Positions 20,502 through 29,819 of a DNA stretch of 64,000 bases are shown piece after piece. The notes under the pieces are model-generated. The model saw nothing but the letters and a program-made list of their open reading frames with translations. It was not told where the DNA came from and made no database searches. The position numbers were made by a program, and so were the translations under genes. How positions within the stretch are numbered: the stretch's first letter is position 1; the number at the start of each line of letters is the position of its first letter. The stretch is from Schizochytrium sp. TIO01 (taxonomy: Eukaryota > Sar > Bigyra > Thraustochytrida > Thraustochytriidae): assembly GCA_004764695.1 (NCBI GenBank), contig SMSO01000014.1, positions 3,733,148 through 3,797,147 on the forward strand, written 5' to 3'.

Positions 20502-20815
20502 ATGATGGTTAGGTAATAATTATATGACATGTTCAAGAGCGCTTAGTAGATTGAAAGAACGAAAGAAAGGAAGGAATGTGAGTGCTGCCAACGACCGTGC
20601 AGGAAAACTGCGTCAGGACCAGAGCAACAGCAACATCTGTGTTCACGACAACACGATTGAATGAGTTTATGAAATTTGTAAAATCTAAGGAGAAGGCCCT
20701 GTATATAGCGACAGTAAACAGTGTTCCGGTAAAATTTGCCACAAAAGAAGGACGTGATTTTAAGGCCGCGTCTGCTATCAAGGAGCTATTAACCTTATCA
20801 ATGCAGGTGAATTAA
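20502..20815 (+). CDS. Small two-exon gene, 69 residues, unknown
   Basis: The 3' ORF (20617-20815) has no ATG near its beginning. Joining ATGATGGTTAG (20502-20512) through a 104-base intron (GTAATA to CGTCAG, 20513-20616) restores an ATG in frame and yields 69 residues. The segment RLNEFMKFVKSKEKALYIA and the closing AASAIKELLTLSM look like a small alpha/beta protein. I see faint resemblance to SRP14-type (LNELT, SKEKG) and to roadblock-type proteins, too weak for a name. The gene lies head to head with the CUEDC2-like gene. The splice model is inference. Confidence 0.4.
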
Positions 20816-20874
20816 AGAGAGAGAAGACACGAATATGGGGTACATTTTTTGTGACTAATTAACATGTTGTGTCT

Positions 20875-23262
20875 CTAAAAAAGAGCGAAGTCCTCCGTCG
20901 GACTCGCCAAAAGTTTGTCTTGAATTTCCTCCTCCATTGTTGCAGGTGAAGGCTTGGTATGAACCCGGTGTGCTTGGAGGTGCTTCCTCTGCTTCTCGAT
21001 CATTTGAGCATAAAGATTGCGATTTTGATTAAGCATATCACTCGAATACGGTACGTTTACAATACCACTTGAGCTTTTTTGTCGATGAAGCCCGCGTCTA
21101 GATAATCTCCGTGCCTCTTTTGCAGAGGATTCATGATGCTCTCCCTGGTAATCTGTCATCGAGTCATCTTCATTCTCTTCCTTCACGCTGCTCTCATTTC
21201 CTTGCTTATTTGGGTCACCACCTAACGCGACCTGACGAAGCTGAGATGCCTCTGAGTCTGAGCCATAATCCAGAGCAGATGGGGAAAAGGGAGCCACGTT
21301 CGTTTGCTGTGCTTTTGATCGGTAAATCTTTGCACAGGCTTGGCAAACAGACACCCTCGTATTCCCGTCTGTCTCGGTTTTGAGCTGCAGTACTCGGGTT
21401 GATGAATCCTCTCGATCAAAATTCAAAGTCAACGTATGTGCAGGCTTTTGGTCATCATTTTTAACATTATCATCTTCATCATCAGAGATAGAGCTATGAC
21501 CTCCGAATGCGCGGCGGTCATCATTAATAACATATTGAAAGACTGATCTATTTTGCACATTACCTACTTTTAAGCGGCCCAAGGTATCGCAATAATCACC
21601 ATGGCAAGCAGGATGGTTTTTAAGACCAGTTTCTGATGCTTCATTTGGGTAAAGGGTAATAGCTCTTATCGCACCAAGCACTTTAGGACGTTGCAAACCT
21701 CCATACCCGCGAACATTGATAAGATGCCAAGTACTAGATTGTGTTCGAATATACTCAAAGCACACTTTCTGAAATTTTGCCCCTGTGTGGCGGGCAATGT
21801 CATCTAGAATTGCTTGGGCTACCTGGCGGGGCTCTTGAAAAGTCCCTGCTGCTTCTTTCTTTGCGCCTCCGTAAACGATTTCTGACTCTGGCAATGTCAA
21901 AGATCCATACTCATTCATTTTCATAGACGTCGGGGTAAGCCAATGCTGCTGTTCAGTCTCCTGGTCATGATCGGCCCCGTCATCCGCATTTCGGCTTTGG
22001 AATCGCTCCCTTGAGGTAATGGTAAACACTTGACTCGGGCCATTATCAGCGTGAATGAGACGCACAAACCATGGACGTCTTCCACTTGGTCTGACATAAC
22101 GTTGCAAACACGTAGCTCCTGGCTGGGACCCAGTCACGCTATAAACCTCTGTAGAAAGCTTTGTCAAGATCTCCTTCACTTGAGCTATCGTAAAGAGTAG
22201 TTGGCATGGATGTGCATCACTTTCTCGTTTGAGTACATACAAAGGTTGACCTTTGGGCTGCCGTGTCTTACGCACTTGTTGAAGAAAAGCATCTTGGAAA
22301 GTTGAGTGGGCTAGGTTTTCTTTTGCAATAATGAAACGTTCCGTCGAATTCTTGCGGTTCTTACGATGGAAGATCCCCGTATTAAGCAATACAACGCAGT
22401 CTTCTTTGTCAGGCTCAATAAGTAATGTATCTGGAGCAAAACCTCCCGCCAGTCGTGTGTCAGAGCAAGGTAGATATCGCCAGAAAGAAGCACCTGGCAG
22501 CACATCGGCATCATCGTATGTAAGATCGTCCATCGCAGAAGTTAGAAACAATCTTTCTCTGCTCATGGAACGTCTCTTTTCCAACTCTCGGCGATTTGCA
22601 GAGGCTTCGTCTCTTTCAGGGGGGTATTCTCCACGTTGAAGTTGCCCAAGTGCTTTCATCACACCAAATGCCTCGTCTATTGAAGGGCGCTTTGAGTGGG
22701 AGGGTTTTCCAATAGTTTTTCGCATGAACTTAGAGCTCGGCTCTGGATTGTTTTTATCAACCGGCGAATACCGCAATCCATTATTATCCTGACTCGGGGC
22801 AAATGGGTCTTCGCCTTCAGGACCAGATTGCAAAGGAAAGCTGTTGTCAATGTCCTCCTCACTATCCTCCAAGGCGCGCACGGCATCTCGTTTGAGAAGA
22901 TCTCGTGCAATTTGAGCGCTACGGCTGGTAGAACCAGCTGCAAAGCGCGGTAAACCTTTTAAAACTGGAAGCGTAAGCTCTTCTTCTACCTCTTCTTCTT
23001 CTTCTTCTTCTCGGGAGCTTCTTGATCGGGGCCTTACTTCCCGATTTTTCCAATCGATCTTGTGTTTGCTGTGATGTTCTTTAAGAAACCTTTCGAAACT
23101 CATGGACGAGCTCTTGGCGAGGTGTGTGTGGCGTTTGCGGTCGTCAAGAGCGACAAGCTTTGCGGCTGCATAGTACCGGGTAGGTGCATCAACTTGAGCA
23201 CTAGAAACGAGGTGTTCAAGTTCTCCTGCAGAGTTGCATTGTGCGACGCGCCATTGTGCCAT
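20875..23262 (-). CDS. Unrecognised 795-residue protein with two Cys pairs
   Basis: The ORF starts at the ATG at 23260-23262. The N-terminal third is charged, with an acidic Glu run near 90-100, and is probably disordered. A folded core seems to run from about 250 to 580 (blocks such as SFWRYLPCSDTRLAGGFAP, LQRYVRPSGRRPWFVRLI and FEYIRTQSSTWHLINVRGYG). Two Cys pairs stand out: HPACHGDYC (Cys553, Cys558) and VCQACAKIY (Cys640, Cys643). They are separated by an acidic insert and could form one zinc site. The tail is Ser-, Glu- and Asp-rich. I do not recognise the family. The repeated aromatic and basic pattern around LQRYVRPSG resembles uncharacterised stramenopile proteins, which is an impression only. 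No signal peptide or membrane helix is visible. Confidence 0.8.
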   Translation of the reverse strand: MAQWRVAQCNSAGELEHLVSSAQVDAPTRYYAAAKLVALDDRKRHTHLAKSSSMSFERFLKEHHSKHKIDWKNREVRPRSRSSREEEEEEEVEEELTLPVLKGLPRFAAGSTSRSAQIARDLLKRDAVRALEDSEEDIDNSFPLQSGPEGEDPFAPSQDNNGLRYSPVDKNNPEPSSKFMRKTIGKPSHSKRPSIDEAFGVMKALGQLQRGEYPPERDEASANRRELEKRRSMSRERLFLTSAMDDLTYDDADVLPGASFWRYLPCSDTRLAGGFAPDTLLIEPDKEDCVVLLNTGIFHRKNRKNSTERFIIAKENLAHSTFQDAFLQQVRKTRQPKGQPLYVLKRESDAHPCQLLFTIAQVKEILTKLSTEVYSVTGSQPGATCLQRYVRPSGRRPWFVRLIHADNGPSQVFTITSRERFQSRNADDGADHDQETEQQHWLTPTSMKMNEYGSLTLPESEIVYGGAKKEAAGTFQEPRQVAQAILDDIARHTGAKFQKVCFEYIRTQSSTWHLINVRGYGGLQRPKVLGAIRAITLYPNEASETGLKNHPACHGDYCDTLGRLKVGNVQNRSVFQYVINDDRRAFGGHSSISDDEDDNVKNDDQKPAHTLTLNFDREDSSTRVLQLKTETDGNTRVSVCQACAKIYRSKAQQTNVAPFSPSALDYGSDSEASQLRQVALGGDPNKQGNESSVKEENEDDSMTDYQGEHHESSAKEARRLSRRGLHRQKSSSGIVNVPYSSDMLNQNRNLYAQMIEKQRKHLQAHRVHTKPSPATMEEEIQDKLLASPTEDFALF

Positions 23263-24161
23263 GATAGAGCCTAGGCTTTTTCGTCACTCAAAAAGAGTAA
23301 ATCAGCACCCAAGCCAAGACGTTCAGTTTAACAATACTGAGCTGGGCGGCCTTTACAATTCCTGAAGAAGGCCTGCTTGTCGGTGAGTTTACTTTTGTGA
23401 GTAGTTTTGCGCGCCTTGAAATTGCTTGTCCTACAGAACCTTGCTCCTTCAATCCGACTTTTTAAAGCGGTTCCCTCTTCCTCCAACACGTTTACCCAAC
23501 GCACTAGGACACGAACGTATTCAAACTATCATAGGCTGCTGCAAATAGCTTGGCTTTTACTCTTCTCTGTCCTAGCCGCTACCTAGACTGTACATGTTCA
23601 TCAGCAATTAGTGTTGTTGCTTTCCCATAGCAATAGTTCGTATTAGGAGTGAGTACTTACTGCTTATTGAAAATCGCACAATGTGAATCCGCCTTCTTTT
23701 TGTTTCGTTCACTTCCTCACAGCGCATACAGCCATCTCTCTCTCTCTCTCTCTGAGCTATCCAAACCACTCGCAAACTCCATCATCTTACCCAAGTGCAC
23801 ACTCTTCCTCCTCCTCGTCAATCCCCTCGCTCTATCTTCATACGCTCCAAGTGAAAAATCAAGCATAGCCGTTGGCGAAAATGGGTTGCGCAGTGTAAAC
23901 AAAGGGAAACCGGGGAACACATTGCGCGCGTGCACAACAACAATCTGACTCAAAAGAGAGGCAACTTTAAAAGACTAGAGCTATCATAGAGGATACTACA
24001 GGGGTCCAATAAGGAGGGAAGGTTTGGCTGATAAAGAAAAGGACTTTAACAAATTATAGCCTAGATAATTAAGTAAGTAAGTAGTATGTTGTTTAGTTTT
24101 AGTTGCGCAAAGTATGTGTAAAAAGAGGGAGGTAAAAGGAAAGAGAAAAACAGAGAAGAAG
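23263..24161. other. Intergenic region with CT microsatellite
   Basis: This contains the 5' flank of the 795-residue gene and a CT dinucleotide run. ORFs across it are short and biased by the repeat. Nothing else was identified. Confidence 0.45.
23735..23753. repeat. TC dinucleotide microsatellite
   Basis: About nine TC units in a row, seen directly. Confidence 0.9.
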
Positions 24162-24859
24162 ATGGATTCCGAGTCCTCTTTCGTAGAGCTGGACTCAACT
24201 CCGTCTGACGCTTCAGGTTGGCAGACGAGCAATCCTGTTTTACAAAGGTCGTATTGCAGTGGAGTGCGATCAACCAAGAGATCCGAGCCGTCTGCGAGTA
24301 CAGCAGACCACCAGCCGGTCAGCTGGCCGGGTGATCTGAAGAAGGAGATCGCCATTAGGCTGCAAGTATTATTATTACAAGGAGAGTAAATAGAAACGGG
24401 GCTCGAAAGGGTGTGCTCTCTTTTAAGAAGTAGCATTGATTCAACTTGGCTGTCTGTGCTCCTCGACTCGGTGCGAGCATAGCTCTTTACAGGTATACTG
24501 CTCTGGCAGACGGGTTACGGTGCAGATACGCCTAGGTGCTCTTTCACCTCAGTCTCTGATCGACCTGGTAGACGACGACGAGGAGCAGGTGAAGAATCGC
24601 ATTGAAGCGATTGAGGCGATATTTTTACTTTCAGAGGCATACTTACACCAAAATATATACAAGCATACCTCAAGTGTACTTTTCCGGCCCACTTGCGCTG
24701 TGTTTGCCCAGCGTGTTCCTCAGCCCTGTTGAGATCGGTAGACCTTGCTTTCGGCCCGAGCGGAAACCGAGCGAGAGCTCTTTCCTTCGTGGAAGTCCGT
24801 GAGCAGCACGTGCCCCGCTTCCACTATCAAAGAATTCTAAGGAAAGGTGAACGAGAGTA
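24162..24859 (+). CDS. Possible small spliced gene, uncertain model
   Basis: An ATG at 24162 opens 70 coding-like codons (MDSESSFVELDSTPSDASGW, then SWPGDLKKEIAIRLQ), ending at a possible donor CAA followed by GTATTA at 24372. A second segment beginning after TTTACAG (near 24491) or GTGCAG reads in phase (IRLGALSPQSLIDLVDDDEE, then QVKNRIEAIEAIF). A third open stretch, about 24725-24859, reads ALSFVEVREQHVPRFHYQRI before a stop. The join between the second and third parts has no fully convincing donor. I recognise no family. The segments may belong to one gene of about 150-180 residues, or some may be chance. Confidence 0.3.
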
Positions 24860-25233
24860 ATTCGCAAGAGCAAGCGGAATCTTGACGGAAATTCAGCCTG
24901 GTATTCCATACGAGGTATTTGTACAAGGCCAATTATTTTGCCTTGTATTGTACTGAAGATCTCTTGCGCTACTCGCGCGAGCAGATCGATTTCAAGCAGT
25001 AGGGGAGAGCTTGTGTGTACTGTTTTTTATCTAGTAAAAAACCACACAAGCATTATTGGCAGTTTAAGGGAACTCTGTGCAAAGCACACACGTACAAGAA
25101 AGACAAAGAGATTCGAGTATAGCTTGGCTAATAAGAAGCCCCTCGTGACTGCTGCTCCTGAAGATTAAGGAATCGGGTGAAGCAAAACGTATTTGTTTAC
25201 CCTGTTACTGTCGGAAACAATTCTTGAGGCATC
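24860..25233. other. Upstream region of the kinase gene
   Basis: This 374-base stretch holds the presumed kinase promoter and 5' leader. No motif stands out and the small ORFs lack an ATG start. Confidence 0.4.
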
Positions 25234-27162
25234 ATGATGCGTTTAAGTAGGCGCGTATCTCGTAGACCGATGTCCACGACGCCACTCCTTGAGTTTGACG
25301 ACTCTCAGTTTGATATGGATAAAAATAATGTCAAACTCAGGGATGAGCTCGGACGAGGTGCTTTCAGTACTGTTTATAAAGCAGAATATCTAGGCGAGAC
25401 TGTGGCGATAAAAAAGCAGAAGCTCGTGAACGATCTGGAATCTTACATTCGCAAGGAGCTCTCAATCTTGCGCAGATGCAATCATCCATGTTTGGTAAAG
25501 TTTGTTGGCGCATGTAGAGTTGATGAGAAGACCATCTATATCGCAACAGAGTATTGCCGGGGAGGAGACCTACGCCGTTTTCTGCAATCAGATCGAGAGA
25601 TTGGCTGGAAGCTGCGTACAGGAATTATGGGTGGCGTTGCGGATGCACTTGCATATATGCACGAGCGTGGTCTCATCCACCGGGATGTCAAAACGGAGAA
25701 TATTTTGTTGGATGATCACTTCAATCCTAAATTGTGTGACTTCGGTTTTGCACGTGACGCTGTACCAGGAGGACGACCAATGACGATGTGTGGAACGGAC
25801 GAGTTCATGGCGCCGGAGGTTATTTTTGGCATGCCTTACGACTCAAAAGCTGATGTCTTCAGTTTTGGCATCGTGCTTACAGAGGTGATAGCACGTAAGG
25901 CACCTGGTAAAAAGGATAACTTCATGATACGGACACCGGTGTCTGGTTTCACGGCTAGTAGCGAAGAGTTGGAGTCTATCCAAGAAATGTATGAGCCTCC
26001 GCAAAGCTTGTTCTTGCTCTGCCAGGAATGCTTAGCTGACGAAGCAGAGCAAAGACCAACTTCAAAAGACTGTTCAGGATGGTTGAGTGACCTTTACGGA
26101 GATCTTCCCAAGGACCGTGAAAACCCGCATTTGTCTGAAGAAGAGATGCTTAAAGAAGTTCGCAAAGATCTCGATAGCCGCGACGCCGAAGCCGCAACCC
26201 GCGACGAAGACGCCACTACTGATGAGGACGACCACTCAAAACTCGGTTCAGCTTTGAAGAACGACCAGTTCTACCAGTCAACATTGAAGCGTGCAACCCT
26301 GGCTGCATTGAAGTGGGAGGTCGCAGACGAAGATGATAACGGGGAAGTTGACGACGAGGATAGTGGAGACGAAGGCGAAGGCGCAGGCGAAGACTCCCCT
26401 CGCGACATGCATCTTCGTGCTGCTAAACTTCTTGCCCGGGACTCTGGTTATAAAATCCAACGTTCCCAAGCTGTCCACGCTGCAGCACGGACTGCCCCTG
26501 CATTTGCAGCTGCTAGTGTTGGGTCACATCGCTCTGAAATGTCATCTTCTAATGAAAGTGAATTTGATAGGAGCACCGGAGTTGAATCGAATCGAAGTGG
26601 GCGCCGTTTGCCACCTTCGCATACACCCAAAATGTCTGGTTTTGTTACCAAACGCGGGGGTCGTATTCGCACCTGGCACAGACGCTTTCTTGTTCTCACA
26701 TCCGAAGGTTTGGTGTACTTCAAAAGCAAGGAGGACTTTACGAAAAAACCTCAAGTCATTCAAGGCAGTATTCGTTTTGCAGATATGGTTGCGACACCCG
26801 GCAAAAATTCTGTTGCTGATGTGGTGAGCTTTATGGTCACAAATCGTTCGAATGCATTTCGTGTGTTGACGAAAGCCAGGCCTCGGTATTTCCAGACAAC
26901 GGATCATCGATTAACAGAGAAATGGGTTCGAAGCATCAATCTTGCTTTTATCCAATGGGAGGCTGACCGTATTTTGCAAATGAACGAGGGCCGGCCTCTG
27001 CGTCCATCTCAAGCTGCCTCCAGAGCTACTAATCGGAGCGCAGGGTCTCGTGTAGTTACTCAGGCAGCAAGTACTACCCCAGGCAGCGCTAGGCCGACCT
27101 CTCCGCTGTCAGCCTCCAAACCACCAGTGTCACCAGTGTCCCCATACGGACGCAATCGATGA
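25234..27162 (+). CDS. TKL-type protein kinase with C-terminal PH domain
   Basis: The ORF begins at ATGATG (25234) and encodes 642 residues. The kinase domain spans about 32-290: glycine loop LGRGAFSTVY (39-48), ATP-binding Lys60 in VAIK, Glu75 in the C-helix, catalytic HRDVKTEN (Asp151), DFG at 169-171 and the activation-loop end GTDEFMAPEV. All catalytic residues are present, so it should be active. The HRDVK loop with GTDEFMAPE fits serine/threonine kinases of the tyrosine kinase-like group. An acidic linker (about 320-390) leads to a PH domain at about 466-576 (MSGFVTKRGGRIRTWHRRFL, closing with WVRSINLAF). The PH fold suggests recruitment to phosphoinositide membranes. The tail is Ser/Pro-rich. 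Pathway and substrate are unknown. Confidence 0.9.
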   Translation: MMRLSRRVSRRPMSTTPLLEFDDSQFDMDKNNVKLRDELGRGAFSTVYKAEYLGETVAIKKQKLVNDLESYIRKELSILRRCNHPCLVKFVGACRVDEKTIYIATEYCRGGDLRRFLQSDREIGWKLRTGIMGGVADALAYMHERGLIHRDVKTENILLDDHFNPKLCDFGFARDAVPGGRPMTMCGTDEFMAPEVIFGMPYDSKADVFSFGIVLTEVIARKAPGKKDNFMIRTPVSGFTASSEELESIQEMYEPPQSLFLLCQECLADEAEQRPTSKDCSGWLSDLYGDLPKDRENPHLSEEEMLKEVRKDLDSRDAEAATRDEDATTDEDDHSKLGSALKNDQFYQSTLKRATLAALKWEVADEDDNGEVDDEDSGDEGEGAGEDSPRDMHLRAAKLLARDSGYKIQRSQAVHAAARTAPAFAAASVGSHRSEMSSSNESEFDRSTGVESNRSGRRLPPSHTPKMSGFVTKRGGRIRTWHRRFLVLTSEGLVYFKSKEDFTKKPQVIQGSIRFADMVATPGKNSVADVVSFMVTNRSNAFRVLTKARPRYFQTTDHRLTEKWVRSINLAFIQWEADRILQMNEGRPLRPSQAASRATNRSAGSRVVTQAASTTPGSARPTSPLSASKPPVSPVSPYGRNR

Positions 27163-28703
27163 GAGATTAAAGGTTCATTATTCTGAGTAAATCAAGTATG
27201 CAAGGCTGCACCCATTTTCAGTTGTTAAATCTAGAGTAGCATGAGTGCGATTCTTCATTGCTTTCCAAACTATCTGTTACCCACCGGCAATAGGAGCGTG
27301 CGTCACCAATGTGTTACCCTGCTGATGCACGTCTTTTTTCTCTTTTGTTTTGCTTCATTCAAAGAAAAGAAACCTCGCTGGAAGCACGTTAAGCAAGCAA
27401 AGGCCCAATCACATTTCCCCCAGCATGAAATAAAAACGCGGAATCGCAAAGAACAAGTCCATGAATTTAAAATGTAATAAGTTTTTTCTTTACTTGGAGT
27501 TTACAGCAACCTAAAGGAACACTGAATAGCTACTAATTATCCGCTCGTTCATCATTATATTGCGACTGAGCCTAGCAGGGGAAAAAGAAAAGTATTTCGG
27601 GAGCAAGATCAGCTGATCATTTAGACAAAGCTAGTCTTGTTGTATTCAAAGCAGAAACCTATATGTGACAAGTTGAGAAAATGAAGTCGAACAGACATAT
27701 CCACTAATGCAACTTTGATTCAATGTTTAACCCTCCCATGTCTAACTCAGTTAGCTATCAGGGGGACGAGAATAAAGGAAATGACAGGAGAGGTTGAATT
27801 TTTAGACTGAGATCCATGCAATTGCTAAACGATACCATTTCTGAATGGTACAGCTCGCATATTGGCTAAGCTGTGCTTGTGCGGCAAGGACAAGCAAAAA
27901 CTAAAACCATAACACAAAGCATGAGCACTCTTATGTTTCGCACACACATGATGTTAGATTTTGATGTCGAGAAAGACTTTTGTTGTGTGTGAAAACAATC
28001 TGTTTCGCCGATTTCCTGGAGGTTGTTGTTACTAGTATCACAAAAACTGAACTGCTCAGCCTCTGATGAACTAGATCGCGATAGCCATCACGCGAAATGT
28101 GGAGGCTTGAGACTGCATATTTGCCGAAATTTTAGTGCAGTAGATTCAAGATATCAAAGTTCAAGCACGCCAATTTGACCATTGGTAAATGTGCACCTTA
28201 CAATAAATAGACTACAGCACCTAAAAATTCGGTTGCGCTTGCCCCGTTTGTATTAAGCCGGAGAACCGTACTTTTCGAGGACGTTCTAAAAAGCCATCAC
28301 AGAAAGCTTGGCAAAGAATTGGAAAACTGCTATTATAGAAAGGCACGACAACTGCGCACATACACTCACGTGCACGTAAACACCAAGTCGGTTGGGCGGT
28401 TGTTTAGTAGGGAAGTATTATCAATGAGCCAGCGGCTCATGGTTTTCGTTGGTTTGTTTTATAAGTAATGGTTATTGCGAAATAATTGTTTTTTGTTTTC
28501 GCAAAACCACCAAAGGCGAGCCCGAACATGACACTAGGTGTTAAGCCTGACACAGACATGACTTTGAGTTTTGTGTAAAATTACGCAATAAGCTCTATCC
28601 AAGTACTCGAGAGATTTCTGTGCTCTTTTCTCTCACAAATTACACACAAGAAAAAGAAAAGGTCGCTACGGCCCATGGCCAAAAAGCGATCCCCCTCCAC
28701 TCT
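27163..28703. other. Intergenic region between convergent genes, no gene seen
   Basis: About 1.5 kb lies between the stop codons of the kinase and the cytochrome b5 genes. ORFs are few and short. No tRNA boxes, snRNA signatures or long repeats were found. It is long for a convergent gap and might hold an unrecognised non-coding transcript. Confidence 0.4.
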
Positions 28704-29819
28704 TTAAAGAATGATACAGCTTGGCCCGTCGCCCTCGACAACGCCTGGCGGAGTGTCGCACGGCACGACGCGCCCAATGCAAAGGCGTTCCCAGACATTT
28801 TGGCCATGACGTGAGTGGAAGTCGTGATCCTCGGCACAGTCCTTAATGCCTCCTCCTCGACGTAGCAAGGATCTTTGGCCACCAGGGTGGTCTTCCATAT
28901 AGTGCGACACGTCGTACACGCGCCCTCGTGAGACAATCCAGCAGTCATCTTGAGAGTCGTGCATTTTCACCTCACACATGGTCACAAAGAGGTCTGGTGA
29001 TGACACACCTCGGCTTCCACACACGCGTCTTGTGCCATGCACCGAACACAACTTGCAGACCTCGCCCTTTGCCAAACCTGGTTCCCGGATCCGGGCTCTC
29101 GTCGCTGCCTGAAGTCTGAGTTGTTCCTGTTCTTCATCCTCCTTCATCCTCCGCATTCTCTCAAGCATTTTGCGATGCCCATCAAGATCTACTCCATGTG
29201 ATCCTCCATGAACCTGGAGTTGATCTTCTGCAACTTCGCTATTCACATTTAGGCCTGAAATTGTCTCCAAATTGTAACTTTCGCGAGCACGGCAGTCTAC
29301 AGCAGTAGCAGAGACACCGATGTGCGAGTGAGCTCTTCTGAGATCCGTAAATTCCACATTAATATCGCCATCGTCTTCGCTAGAGCCCCTTTCAAGGTGT
29401 TCCTGACGTTCCTTGCGCTGCTGCTGCCGGTAGTTCTGACCTCTAAAGAGCGGTTTATGCAGTGTAGACCTTGACCTCGCGAAACCGGACCCTTCAAGCT
29501 TGCTGTATTCCGTCTCCTGAGGGTTTCCAACAGAGTCCCACCTCCTTCTTGTTGAGAGGTGAGCTCGCGAGCCGCTCACGCCCGGCATTGCGCCTGGACA
29601 CCTCCGAATGGGCCGTTCAAGGCGATCCGACGCCGTCAACTCGACGACGCCACAAACGGAGGCCACAACTTCGGAGCCTGATGATGCCAAAGCCTCCCTG
29701 AGATCGCTGCTTTTACCAATCCCAAAGAGGATTTGCGGTTTCGAGATGACGCTTTCGACGTCTTTTTCGACGTCGTTTTCAAAATTTCTGGCGAGCAGAC
29801 GGCGAGCCCATTCTATGTC
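28704..29819 (-). CDS. Cytochrome b5-domain protein with C-terminal CaaX box, 5' exon missing
   Basis: The open frame has 371 codons before the stop, from a probable splice acceptor (ACAATTAAAG, exon starting at 29819, with a CTAAT branch-like site) to the stop at 28704. No suitable ATG opens it, so an upstream exon is inferred; its position was not found. The cytochrome b5 heme-binding domain lies at the C-terminus: VTMCEVKMHDSQDDCWIV, then EDHPGGQRSLL with the first heme His in HPGG, and DFHSRHGQNVWERL with the likely second His. Such domains carry electrons to oxidases and desaturases. The protein ends in Cys-Ile-Ile-Leu, a CaaX motif whose Leu favours geranylgeranylation, and there is no C-terminal membrane helix. 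A Cys cluster (VCKLCSVHGTRRVC) precedes the domain. The N-terminal 270 residues are charged and unrecognised. Confidence 0.83.
   Translation of the reverse strand, partial: DIEWARRLLARNFENDVEKDVESVISKPQILFGIGKSSDLREALASSGSEVVASVCGVVELTASDRLERPIRRCPGAMPGVSGSRAHLSTRRRWDSVGNPQETEYSKLEGSGFARSRSTLHKPLFRGQNYRQQQRKERQEHLERGSSEDDGDINVEFTDLRRAHSHIGVSATAVDCRARESYNLETISGLNVNSEVAEDQLQVHGGSHGVDLDGHRKMLERMRRMKEDEEQEQLRLQAATRARIREPGLAKGEVCKLCSVHGTRRVCGSRGVSSPDLFVTMCEVKMHDSQDDCWIVSRGRVYDVSHYMEDHPGGQRSLLRRGGGIKDCAEDHDFHSRHGQNVWERLCIGRVVPCDTPPGVVEGDGPSCIIL

Noticed and set aside
24436-24732. ORF taken as a complete gene
   Set aside because: Its start is not an ATG and the first codons overlap a likely intron; it makes sense only as an internal exon.
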